DNA from: Odiellus spinosus
Taxonomy: Eukaryota > Arthropoda > Arachnida > Opiliones > Phalangiidae
Direction: 5' to 3'
DNA length: 64,000 nucleotides
NCBI GenBank assembly: GCA_963920705.1
Contig: OY987237.1
Coordinates: 16,646,601-16,710,600 of the forward strand
Made by a program: the position numbers and the translations under genes
Part shown: piece after piece, positions 1 to 10,778 of the stretch
How the letters are laid out: every line of letters begins with the position of its first letter
Position numbering within the stretch: position 1 is the first letter of the stretch
The notes under the pieces: model-generated
Databases searched by the model: none
Told to the model about the DNA's origin: nothing
What the model saw: the letters and a program-made list of their open reading frames with translations, nothing else

Positions 1-830
1 GAATCGTACAGGTGGAAAAGAAACAAAAAAATTTCGTTGAAACACGCGCTCGTGATAACTAATAATTGTTACAGCGAAAAGGTAGTAAGATCCTACGTAT
101 TTAATGCTTAAAGATACTATGTTTTGGCTACGAATCGACGCGAATGATTTAGGGAATAATTTCAGGGGGATGGATTCTGTTTTTTTAGGACGGGAGGGTC
201 ACCAACTTCCGGTTATAGTCTGAAAAGAGCGAGAGAGAGAGAGAGAGAGAGTAGCCTCTGTTCTTCACTATTATCTTTAACAAATACCCGGGGTTTGAAT
301 GACCGTACAGGTACGATGTTTGGCCTCCCGCTATTACGGATAAATACGAACGTTAGTACGCGGAATGTTACGCCGTGTTAAAACTCCCTGGATGAAAAAG
401 TAGTATTGGTGTTAGTTTCGATATAGCGTGTATAGTCAGTTCCAGCCATAAATGGAACTAATTTACTATGGAAAACTCTCTTTTTTAAGCCAATTTTGAA
501 TCCTTGTTAGATTGATAATAATTTTGTAAAAGTTCGTGTTTGTTTGACAATTTGTAACGCGAATTAGGCCTGACGAATGTTAAAAATAATTAACCCCACA
601 TTTTTTCTATTATAAATCGTGAATAAGTGGTTTTATATTCGCAGTTTGTTATTCAAATTAATTTTAAACTGAATTTCTAGTTGTAAATAATCCGAAATTA
701 AATGTGCAGCCAATAACAAGTTTAAAATTCCCGCCAAATCATATTCAACTATTTATCTCAAGCGAAATCGTTCTCTACTCCAAGGCCCAAAGAGTATTAC
801 TCCTCTATAAATCATACCTCCTATTATTTG
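1..830. other. Intergenic AT-rich DNA, no gene seen
   Basis: No reading frame with coding character and no convincing splice-site pair was found here. The only structured item is a GA dinucleotide run at 231-251. The stretch ends at the target duplication of the transposon that starts at 839. Confidence 0.6.
231..251. repeat. (GA)n microsatellite
   Basis: Uninterrupted GA repeat of about ten units. Confidence 0.9.
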
Positions 831-838
831 AACCAATT

Positions 839-1120
839 CAGGCTGGGAAATAAGGATTATTTTTAAACTGGACTTGTGGCCGGTAGAGCCCAAGCAGTTT
901 AATTAAAAAACTGGACATTGGCCAGTTACAAGTTTCATGAGATTGACAAACTGTCATTATGACGTAGTACTATGACCTAGGCTAAGAAACAAAACAAAAT
1001 TTTGGAATTAATTAACTGGCTTTGTGGCCAGTAGACCCCCAAGCATTTAATTTTTAAACTGGCCCAGCTAATTTTTAAACTGGACTTTTGTCCAGTAAAA
1101 CCGCCTTATTTCCCAGCCTG
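839..1120. mobile_element. Non-autonomous hAT-type element (MITE), 282 bp
   Basis: The ends are inverted copies of CAGGCTGGGAAATAAGG (839-855 and 1104-1120). The element is flanked by an identical 8-bp direct repeat, AACCAATT, at 831-838 and 1121-1128. A CAGG-type terminus with an 8-bp target duplication is the hAT superfamily signature. Inside, short motifs such as AAACTGG and GGCCAGT recur in both orientations, like hAT subterminal transposase-binding repeats. There is no transposase ORF, so a transposase elsewhere must have moved it. The perfect target duplication suggests a fairly recent insertion. Confidence 0.9.
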
Positions 1121-1128
1121 AACCAATT

Positions 1129-2469
1129 CCCAATATATTTTTCGCTTATTTCCATTCCCGTCGTCTGCTAGTATGTATTTGAGTTAGGCCCGTTATATGA
1201 GGAGCGAAAATGGCGGGCCAGTTCAAATCCGTGTTTATTTTAAATTATAGTTTTAGAAAATAAGTGAAAAAAGTTTGTAAAAACAGTTTTTTTATTAGAA
1301 AATACACTTTATTTAGAGATCCCATAAACATCACAAATTTCTTATTCATTCTCGGGGTGGAAATAACGATTAAAAGCGGGGCAAACCGCAAAGAAAAAAG
1401 GTGCGTCATCATTTTAATTTGATCAAGTATTTTTACCTAAATTCGAAACTTAATGAAATTTGGGAAAATAAACGTTGAATTCACATTTACAACGAAAGTT
1501 TAAAACAATTTTAATTTTCAAAAACTTCGGTTAAAACCAAATATATCTCGAAATGACGGGGGAAACATTTTTTGTTTAATCGTCGCTTTAACTTCTCTTC
1601 CCGTTATTAGGCACTATAAGTAGATTACAATATATTTAATATATTGTAATCTCATTTGTTTTTGTTTTCAAAACCGCGACGAAACGGTGACGAGTTACAA
1701 ATATTTTTTATTTATAATTTCATTTTCAGTGAAAAATAAGAAATATATATTTCCCATTATTTACATTTTCTTTATATAGGATTTTCTTTTTTGTTTTAAA
1801 AATGTTCGTTTGTTTAGTTTTACTCGCTTTCGCCTCGATAATGTTTATATCGCGGCGCTCGAGTCGTTATTGTTGAAAAGATTCCGCGTTCTCTTTCTTA
1901 ACCATAACGTTCACCAGCAACTGATATTCTTTGGCCGCTAATAAATACAAAAATTAATTGATTGAAATTAAGATTGATAATAATAGGGTTCGTACGCAAC
2001 GCCTCAAAATAACTGACGAACAAAAACAAATAACGTTGATTAAATGGGAAATATAGGCTAATTCTAACGGTAAAACTTTGTTATATAAGCCTTGGTAGCT
2101 TCTAAAGCAGCCGACAGATTGATAGGTCAATAATATAGGAGAAAAACTTACTATAAACAAATTTCGTTATAAGTGATATTTCGTTATATACAAGATTTTA
2201 CCGAAATACTAGCCTATTATTGCGAGCGTTTTCCATTCGTCACAAGATGACCCCAATCATCTATTGATAAATTGTTATATCTTGATTGAAAGGTTAGGTG
2301 TCAAATGGAAAACGCTATTAGGGAACTGAACAAATTAAGGCAAAGTGTTAGCTAGTTCGTTTCGGAGTTGTCTGTAGGGATTTGTACGCTTAAATAGTTG
2401 GTACGAACCCCTTATATATCAGATTTCCACTCGACACGTTACTACGCGTCATTACGCGCGGCGCGTCGG
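1129..2469. other. Intergenic / probable 3' UTR side of the Sp gene
   Basis: AT-rich and without coding signal. The part next to 2470 lies downstream of the minus-strand Sp stop codon and probably includes its 3' UTR. The nearest minus-strand AATAAA I see is far away (around 1706-1712), so the mRNA end is not placed. A perfect palindrome lies at 1622-1652. Confidence 0.5.
1622..1652. repeat. Perfect 31-nt AT-rich palindrome
   Basis: Arms of 15 nt (1622-1636 and 1638-1652) are exact reverse complements around one central T. It is too short for a MITE. It could extrude as a cruciform or bind a dimeric factor. Confidence 0.85.
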
Positions 2470-5400
2470 TTACGCGATGAGCGCTTGATGGGCGCCATCA
2501 TCCATACCGGCTTCGTTGATGGACAGTTCGTTGTCCTGGTCCGTCTCGTCCACCGACATGGCCAAGTCGCAACTGTCCGTTCCACCAAAGTCCTCGGGGT
2601 TGTCCTCGACGCCTTCTTCTTCGTCTTCCTCGTCGCCCTCTTGCCGCTGTTGGTCAACCTCTACTTGGCCCATCCCGCTTAAGGCCACTCCGCCTCCGAC
2701 CACCACAGTCCCCGTCCCGCCTAAATGCACCGCCGTCTTGCGCGTCTGATGAGTCTTTAAATGCTTCGATAAATGGTCCGATCGCATAAAGCGTTTCAAA
2801 CACTCCGCGCACTGAAATCTCTTCTCGCCTGAAACGGAATAAGAAGAGAATTAACCGAAGAAGCGGTTACTTTTGGGGCGGAGGATTGGTCTTACCCGTG
2901 TGCGTTCTACGATGCCTTTGAAGTTCGTCGGACCTGGTAAATCTTTTTCCGCAAAAGAGCCAAGTGCAAACGAAAGGCCTTTCGCCCGTATGCCAGCGCA
3001 GATGAGCTCGAAGATGAGACGTTTTCCCGTAGACTTTGTTGCAACCGGGTACGTGACATATGTGTTGCTTCTTCTTGGCTTCGCTCACCCTTCAGTTGGG
3101 TTCGCGAGAAAGAAAGAAATTCCGGTAAAAATTTAAATCCTACCGAGGTCCTACTTAGTCATCGAGAACTTAGGACGCGCGAAAGAGACGATATAAATAA
3201 CGTTAAGTAACTCACTTTCCTTCTCCGTCTCGGCAATACGGACAAGTACAAGCGACGCGTCGTACTCTTCTAGTGCCGCTCGCCGAATTTCCGCCACCGT
3301 TATTGTTGGAGTTGGTCGGCGTGATCGTGACTTCCGTCGAAAGGGACTGAGAATCCGTGGACGTAGATTGCGAACTTTGATTGGACTGCGGTTGAGGAGT
3401 GGACGGATGCGAGACGTTGGAGCCGGAAGTGACGGTAGCGCCCGCCGCTATCGCCGCGTTAATCTGCGCAGGCGTGGCCGCTACCACTTGCCACTTAGTG
3501 GGATCGTGAAGATCTCCTTGCAGTTGCTGAGCTGATTGGTCGTAATATTGGACTTGTAGTAGTCCGTCTTGGGACATCGTATAGTTACGATTGTTGCCTC
3601 CCTTACCCACTATTTGAGTTCCCCCGATCGTTTGCACCGCTTGCATGGGACTCAAGGGGCCCACTTGTTGCCCACCGCCCGAATTCATCGGCACGGACCC
3701 GGTCGCGATGATACTGGCCCCCGGAGGCAAATTTAAACCTTGAAGAATCTGTTGCGCTTGACCGCCTCCTTGAAGCTGATTTTCGAGAAAAGTCGACTAA
3801 TTAAATCGGGTCTAAGCCCATTTCCGGTTTGTTTTTCGCGGATCATTACCTGTATTCCTTGTAGTCCGCCTGGCAATCCTTGAACCTGAATGATATTAGA
3901 GGACCTCATTCCGCCCAACTGAGGCATATTGAGGGCGCCCATAGGCCAGAACGTAGCGCCAGCCCCTGCCCCCAGTAATTGCCCTATTTGCCCTTGAATT
4001 ATTTGGCCGTTCGGCAATTGCAAACTAGCCATAGCCGTTAAGGGTTGTCCTAGTAAGGTAGCCGTGGCGTTTTGGTTGTTATCGGCTTGACTCGTCGTCG
4101 TCGTTTGGGATCCCGACGCCGTCGTCCAAGTAGTCGACGTCGAAGCCTGGGACATTGATTGGTTGGCTTGGCTGGTCGCCGCTTGCGACATTTGGATCGG
4201 CGTGGCTACTTGTACTTGTTGAAGTTGACCCTGCGCGTTCATCTGAAGGGATAAACCCGAACCAAACTTTTTCGTAAACAAAAAAAAAAAAAACGGGGGG
4301 CCAAAACAAAAATTCGAGAGGAGAAATGAAATCATAAACGTAAAATAATGAAAAAGGTACGCAACAAACGGGAAAGAAGAAAGAAAGAATTAGATTAGTA
4401 TCGTCCCATAGATTAATTCCGCGGTTAACCAGAGCTAAAATAGATTAAGGAGGCTAAAAGGAGTTTTATGACGTCATGCCATTTTAAACACCATTTTAGA
4501 AAGAGTTGTTAGTGTTAGCCTAATAATTGATGAAGTTGATATGGTTTTTATTCTACGTTAACTCTGGTATTAACGAAATTGTTTTATTCGTTATATTTTC
4601 AGAATGATAAGAAAGAGCCGTTTGTTTACCTGAGTAACCTGTCCTTGCATTTGAGGAGAGACGACTTGCGCCGTCATCTGACCGGAAGTCAGGACGTTTC
4701 CGGCCGACATCGTCTGCATAGTTTGCACGGGTAAGTGAATCGTTTGGAAGATGGTCTGTCCGTTCGAAGTCGAGATGGGCACTTGAACGGGAATGGTCTG
4801 TTGGACCGCGGCCGGCAACTGCATGGCCTGCAGGATATTGCCTTGTCTGATGGCGACATTCTGACCCCCGATTTGGGCGAACGTGACGTTGTTGCCCAAG
4901 CCAACGTTTTGCATGACCGTTCCCGTTTGCCCATTGGCCTGGACGGAACCTTGAGAGTTATTGTTATTGGCCTGCTGCGGGGCGGCAGTGGCCCTGATAT
5001 AAGTTTGTCCATTGGGGCCCGCGAAGATGGTTTGATTTCCCGCGAACTGTATAGTCTGTTGTCCCGAAAAAGACGAAGGTATGAACAAAGCGGACGTCTC
5101 TTGTCCGTCTATTTGAATGTTTTGTATTTGGGGGATGGTATTGTAGGTTAAGTTTCCCCCGGGCGTCTGCGTGACGTAGACTTGCCCGTTGACACTTTGG
5201 GCCGCGGAGGTGGGTACCGAGATAGTTTTAAGCGTTTGTCCGCCGCCCGTTTGGTTATTTCCGCCCCCCTGGGCCTGCCCGGGGGAAGGGTGCCCCACGG
5301 AGGTGACCGGGGTGACGGTCCCGTCCGGGTTCAGCACTCCCAAGGTCTGCTGGGACGCCAGCGGGACGTAATTTTGAGCGGCGGTGGAAGCCGTGGCGAC

Positions 5401-5743
5401 GATTTGGTGGTTTTGACCAGTGGCGTAAACTTTGACCGCGTTAATTACTCCTCCTACTCCTTCTTCGTCGCTCGGCGATCCGATTTTGCTGCAGGTGGCG
5501 GCTAATAGAGCCAAGGGTGACGGGGTAGGCTGCCAAGAAAGAGAGTAGGGAGAGATCGGTTAGAAAAGGGGGTGGGTGGGGGGTGAAAGGCGGGGTCAAT
5601 GCCGGGAAGGGGTGTGAAACGACGTCCCATCGCCATATTGTTTTCCCTTCGGAAGATTTAAGGGAGGTCCGCCCGTACAGCCCGGCGGACGAGGGACGAC
5701 CCGGAAACTAAAACAGACTCACCTGTGACGTATTACCGGGCAT
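2470..5743 (-). CDS. Sp: Sp-family (Sp1/Sp3/Sp4-like) C2H2 zinc-finger transcription factor
   Basis: Exons, in transcript order: 5723-5743, 4630-5529, 3850-4242, 3216-3775, 2896-3089, 2470-2828. They total 2,427 nt, 808 residues, in frame at every GT-AG junction. The ATG at 5743 has an in-frame TAA seven codons upstream. A seven-residue first coding exon joins the conserved Sp box ([14 protein letters not shown]). A long Gln/Asn/Thr/Gly-rich activation region follows to about residue 600. Next come the Btd box (CTCPYC, about 607-620) and three C2H2 fingers (about 636-716), with the Sp DNA-contact segments [16 protein letters not shown] and RSDHLSKH. The C-terminal tail is acidic. Nuclear Sp factors bind GC boxes and activate transcription; fly Spps also acts at Polycomb response elements. 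The Gln-rich N-terminus favours the Sp1/3/4 group over Sp5 or Sp6-9. The family assignment is firm; the exact orthologue is inferred. Confidence 0.95.
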
Positions 5744-6500
5744 ATCTTTCAAAATCCACTCGCGGGATTAACGATAATCCGCGATGTTTCCGGAACATTT
5801 TCAAAGCCAAGTATCCTCATGCTAGAACGTCGGCCATAATCGCGGCGAGTTACCGCCAGTATAATAAGCCTAGAGTGAACGGCCAACGACGGAAAATACG
5901 AACCCAAACCTTTCTCTCTCCGGAATCTAGGCTCGCCGAAAAATATCCCTCCGCGGAAAACCTAGTTCCTAGACAATAACTCGGATTTAATGGCGATTGA
6001 GACGCGCTTAAATTTAAAATACAGTCTCGTAATTTAAATTAATAATTTAAATTCGTCGGTTTTAATTCGTTTAAGTTAAAATTGCTCCGATTGTTTTAAT
6101 TTTCCGGGAAATCTCTCTCAGTCAAGTCGCCTACGTTTTGGCCGTGGGAAGGCGTGACTGACTAGGCGTGTACGTCAGCGGCGCGCGCAAGGGGAAAAAA
6201 AACTGGAAATGAGGCTACGCGTACGTTGAGCGGGGGTTTCCCCCGCCCCACCGTGGTTCCCTTAGAATGTAGAGGTACAGATTAGAATGGAACCCTCCCG
6301 CTAGGGGGAAAGGACTCGCGGCTTCCTACCATCTGCCCGACGTTCTCTATCTAGCCCGTACCCGCCGCGTTATTTTTAACCAAAAGGGGAGGAAAACCCG
6401 CGTGACCGCTTCCATAGGCACTGGCGCTGTTAGTTAGCCCTAATTATCCCCCCTAAAACCCGGTTTTCCTTCGGCATTTCCCCGACTTCGAAGACTGGGA
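5744..6500 (-). promoter_or_regulatory. CpG- and GC-rich upstream region of the Sp gene
   Basis: This lies directly upstream of the Sp start codon. It is richer in G+C and CpG than the flanking DNA and contains a GC box (6241-6249) and a CRE-like ACGTCA near 6171. No TATA box or transcription start could be placed, and a non-coding upstream exon is possible. Confidence 0.45.
6241..6249. promoter_or_regulatory. GC box (CCCCGCCCC)
   Basis: This is a consensus Sp/KLF binding site about 500 bp upstream of the Sp start codon. It makes autoregulation possible but does not prove it. Confidence 0.5.
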
Positions 6501-8519
6501 TCCCCTATAGCTTTGGGCGGGTTGTTTTTTCATACAAACTGGTATCGACGCTTATTTTAGGCAGACCTAAAACTTCCAGACTCCGTATATGCCTCTCCTA
6601 TTTTTATTATAAGAATCCAACTGCCGCGAAAATACGACCCATTTTCGTATTTTATATAAATAATATTCTTCGAAAGTAATTCAAATAATTTAAATTTAAG
6701 TTATTATAACTTAATAATAAATATCAATTTTGATATCACTTATAAATATGAACTTATAGACGTATTTTTAACCTTCGAATTATTTATTAAAAAATCATGA
6801 AATTGGGAGGAAAAAATCTGTTAATTTAAAATTAGAATTTCTAAAAGACCCTGACCCAATTTTTAATACAATTTTAGCTCAAATATTATACCAAATTTTA
6901 ATAAAGTTTATAACCAAATAGCCAAAAAATGAGATATTCAAATTAATCAAATCAACAAAATATATTATTTATTAGATTCTGAACGAAATCAGTTTTTTTT
7001 TTTTTTTTTGTGAAATAAACCGAGACTAAGATAAAGGGGTAGTACCATTTGCTGAAGGGGCCCTACTTGGGGTTTAATGGGTCCAATTTCGAGAAGAGGA
7101 GGTTGGGGCTAGATGGTGATTAAAGCTAAAAGTGGGAGTCGAAGCTAGTCACCACGAAAGATGTAAATTGGAGGCGCGGAAGATGAGAATCCCACGGCGC
7201 CCTGACTAAGCCTTACAGGATGTCTGGGGAGAGGGAGACACGCCCGTACAACGTCCTAAGCTCCACTATCCTCAACCACACACCCACCATTACGGACTAG
7301 CAACGCCGGGTTAAAAACCTGTGACGGAAATGAGACGAATTTAAGGAAACCCCGGCGTTAAAACCTCAGGCTGGTTAGAACGCGAGTTGCTTTTCCATCC
7401 GTTCTCGTTAACCAGGGAGGAGAGACCTTACAAGTTCCTTAGCTCTGCTCCTTGCAATTTTGTAACCAAGTTGATGGAGCCGCTCTAGAGGGGGTTGCGA
7501 GGAAGGGGGGTTTGATTTCGGGGTGGGTGCCTCGGCGCCTCTCCGTAGAGGTCGAGGCTAGGATGGTCACCACCCACGCCCCATTCCGAGGGAGGTTAAG
7601 GGAGTAGGCCATTTACTATCAAAGGGGGAGGGAGGGATAGGCCCCTAAAAGCCCCGCTCGCTCCTAATAAAATTTGGGCAAGGATTTGGCGGCTATCGCG
7701 TCGGACATTCTACAGTTTTGGGCGTCGCCTTACTTTTATGAGCCTCTTCTTGATTCGACGCTCCGACCAATAATCACAAATTCCTTCGGCATCCTTTCAG
7801 ACGTCTCGGGGAATCCCCTTCGATTTTAATTAAGTTTCCCCGACGCTTATCTTTTAAAATAATATTTAATCCACTTCCTTCGATATCCGGAAAGGATTAA
7901 TACGTTGACCTTCGCTTCTTTGACGAATCGACTGGCTAGTCTTAAAATCCCTTAAATACTGGCATTCAAAATGGATTTGAAAATGCACGCGAAATATTGT
8001 CTTTAAGCGAAAAATCGTGTTTGTCCGCGTAGGCCTATTTACGCTTTATCGATTAATCGATTTTCTTTCCCGCCAACCTCTTAAACCAGTCGCTAACGCC
8101 GGTCAAAACTCCCGATTTAAGCCTTATTAACGAGAATAATTTCGTTAATTGCTCGAATATATAACCAAACTGTTGAAATAAACGTATTTTGCGAATTAAT
8201 TTAACCGCGAAAATCTAAATACATTTTCATCGTTTCGAAATTCGCGGTTTCTAAGGACGTCAGTGCCCCAAAACTGGATGAACCAATGACATCCTTAACT
8301 CCATTTATCCAATTAGGGGGTCTTGTCATTGGCCACCATTTTGTTTAGAGTTTCCGAAATCCGAATATCGCGTTCGAGTACTTTCGCGATGTTTGGACCC
8401 GTTTTTTAGTATAAATTAAGTTAATCTTAATTAAATTTTGGTCAAGAAAGTTCCTAATTAATACGAGTGTAAATCAAGATTATCCGTGACAAAATCCGTA
8501 TGATAATTAAGCCGCGAAT
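6501..8519. other. Intergenic region between divergent genes
   Basis: There is a T-homopolymer near 6993-7009 and a GC-richer patch at about 7020-7680 without an open frame or clear splice pair. An inverted CCAATGACA/TGTCATTGG pair lies at about 8281-8335, within 250 bp of the next gene's start. The segment separates the minus-strand Sp gene from the plus-strand membrane-protein gene and probably holds both promoters. Confidence 0.4.
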
Positions 8520-9609
8520 ATGAGTCGAAAATGTTTCGAATCGTTAAGCTTCGGCTTTGGAACTTTCCTAATTATTGTTTTGACAACATTTTCATACGGT
8601 AAGCTCGCCTTAAGTTAATTTATTAATAATAATATTAAATTAACGATCGAATTAACCGTTTTAGCCGACGCTTTGGACGATTTTTATTACATGAAAGCTT
8701 GCTTTCATTGGTTTCGTCCTTCCGAAAGTAAATTGGGTCCAAAAAATTGTTCTTTAGGATGCAGTTTGCAAATGACTTACTCGCATCAAGAACTGGCCTT
8801 GTGCTTAAGAGGTACTAATTGAATTATTTGAATTATTTAATCCTAATGATTCTTAAAATAGACAGTAGAACGGGAATCGAATGCGAAAGCGATAACGACT
8901 GTAAGAGATTAATCGAAATGTCGTATTGCAAAAAAGTTTCGTGTTTATGCGAGGATAAAGCGGCTGATCGTTATTCGTCCATCGATGATCTAGCCGCCGA
9001 TTCCAAAGTTAATTTCTGCGTAACTCCGGCTGATATACGAAGCATACATATCCCTTTGCTTCCTTTATTTCCATGGAGAACCCTCCTAATAATTTTTGGA
9101 ACTTTGGTCATGACTGGTCTTCTTCTAATGACTTTAAAATGGATTTCCCCCATGTAATTATTCAATTTCTCTCATTTCCCTTTTTCGTTTAACAATCTCT
9201 GGTCTTTTCATTCGTTCGTAGAATAAGCACGATTCGAGAATATCAAGGGTCAGACGTATCCCAACAACGAAGATTGAGAGTGGAAGAAGTTCACGAAGCG
9301 ATAAGAAATGGAACAATTCACGAACGAATTCATCCCCTTCCTGATAAACCCCCGCCTTACGAAACTGCTGTTCAATTAACTGATTCGTTACCAACTTATG
9401 ACGAGATTTGCAAATCTCAATATTCAGTTGAAGGTAATGGCCAATTTCCCCCTGTTTATCTCGTTCCCGTCCCTTCCTCCAGTACATCAGAGACCAGTTT
9501 GATAGGGAATCAAATTTCCAACCCCACCCATGATAATAATGAAGAATCTCTGGGAGCTACGGGGGTCGCTGTTTCCTCCGATCTTGCCAACACCCGCGTT
9601 AAAACTTAA
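8520..9609 (+). CDS. Cys-rich single-pass membrane protein with PPxY/LPxY cytoplasmic tail
   Basis: Exons 8520-8598, 8665-8811, 8862-9153 and 9222-9609 give 906 nt, 301 residues, in frame through three introns of 50-68 bp. Residues 1-27 form a signal peptide (hydrophobic FLIIVLTTF core, cleavage after SYA). The ectodomain (28 to about 145) has ten cysteines, including CSLGC and CKKVSCLC. One transmembrane helix lies at about 149-167. The tail contains PPPY (216-219) and LPTY (229-232). Such motifs bind WW domains, typically of NEDD4-type ubiquitin ligases, so an adaptor or sorting role at a membrane is the natural inference. VOPP1/WBP1, Shisa and Commissureless proteins share this layout, but I do not recognise the ectodomain and assign no family. 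Confidence 0.85.
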
Positions 9610-10778
9610 ATTGGGTTAACCATTTTTAAACGGCATAAAGTTTAAGTTATAACGAATCGCAACTTAACTCTTTTTGTTAAGCCTTGACACATTTAAACTT
9701 TGTAAATATCTTAATTTAATTTGACAAAATTTTAATTTAGACTGATAACACCTTTTTAATTTGGGGGAATAAATTATTAGCTCTTAAGCCTTGGCAATTG
9801 TTTTTAATTGGAAAATTTCAAACTAAATCTTTTAAATTCTTTTCAAACAACTAAGCCTTGGCCACTTGGCGTCTAATTTTAATTTTCCACACTTTTATCC
9901 TTAGTTTTTAGCTTAAGGAATCAATTTTAGCATTTTTTGCCTTTTAACTTGTTAAGCCTTGGCACTAAATTATTAACATTCTAGTTTAAATTAACTACCA
10001 TAGTTCGTTTAAACTAAGATTTGTAAAGTTTAAAGGGGATATTGATAAACTCGTTATATCTAAACTTTATGGAACGTTTAAAACCAGAAAAGCGTGAAAA
10101 ATGAACTTTTCATTCGGGTCCAATTCCAATATTTGCGTTAAAACTTGAAACTCTTCGTAATTTTTCTTATAATCCTAAAGAAGGCCTAAAATAAATCAAA
10201 GTATCTTCCAATTCCACATGATATATCTACATTTAGGCCTAACGTATAACTGAAGTTATATTATTTAATCGTATTTACAAGGATTGTTATAGTTATTAAC
10301 CATGGGGGGTGTTTGTTTTAAGCCTCGCCCAGCGTATCTCTTTACAAATGTATATTTTTAATATTACCTAGAGACTTGTTAAGAATTTTTAGAATTAGGA
10401 ACGAAAATATATTCTAATAAAGATTCCGTTTAGTCTAACGTTTAAATTCATTTCGAAAATTAGTTTTAGTTCGCGCTTTCTTACTTAAATATTTCGAATT
10501 TCCCTCCTGGGTCAAACGGCCATCTACGCTTCGGTTAAAGTGTCAAGTTGGCCGTGATTATGGATTAGGCTTAACTTGCTTAAGAGAATTTTTTAAAATA
10601 AGCTTATCGCGATCATTGTCGAGTGGATTTTACGTTATTTAAATCAAGAAAACAACTAATTTACGTCGATTATTAGCTATATTACTTTTATTATTTTATA
10701 ATCAACGTTCTTAAGTCATTAACTTTAGTTTTAAAACGAGAAACTATCGCGAAAACGTAAATAACGTTAAGCCTAATT
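9610..10778. other. 3' UTR and intergenic region before MCRS1
   Basis: AT-rich and non-coding. AATAAA near 9769 and 10191 could end the upstream transcript. Four copies of TAAGCCTTGRCA occur at 9678-9964. The rest, up to the MCRS1 ATG, shows no reading frame. Confidence 0.5.
9678..9964 (+). repeat. Four spaced copies of TAAGCCTTGGCA-like motif
   Basis: Copies begin at 9678 (TAAGCCTTGACA), 9785 (TAAGCCTTGGCA), 9852 (TAAGCCTTGGCC) and 9953 (TAAGCCTTGGCA). The sequence between them is not repeated, so this is not an ordinary tandem repeat. They lie just after the stop codon of the PPxY membrane protein, in the presumed 3' UTR. Confidence 0.75.
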
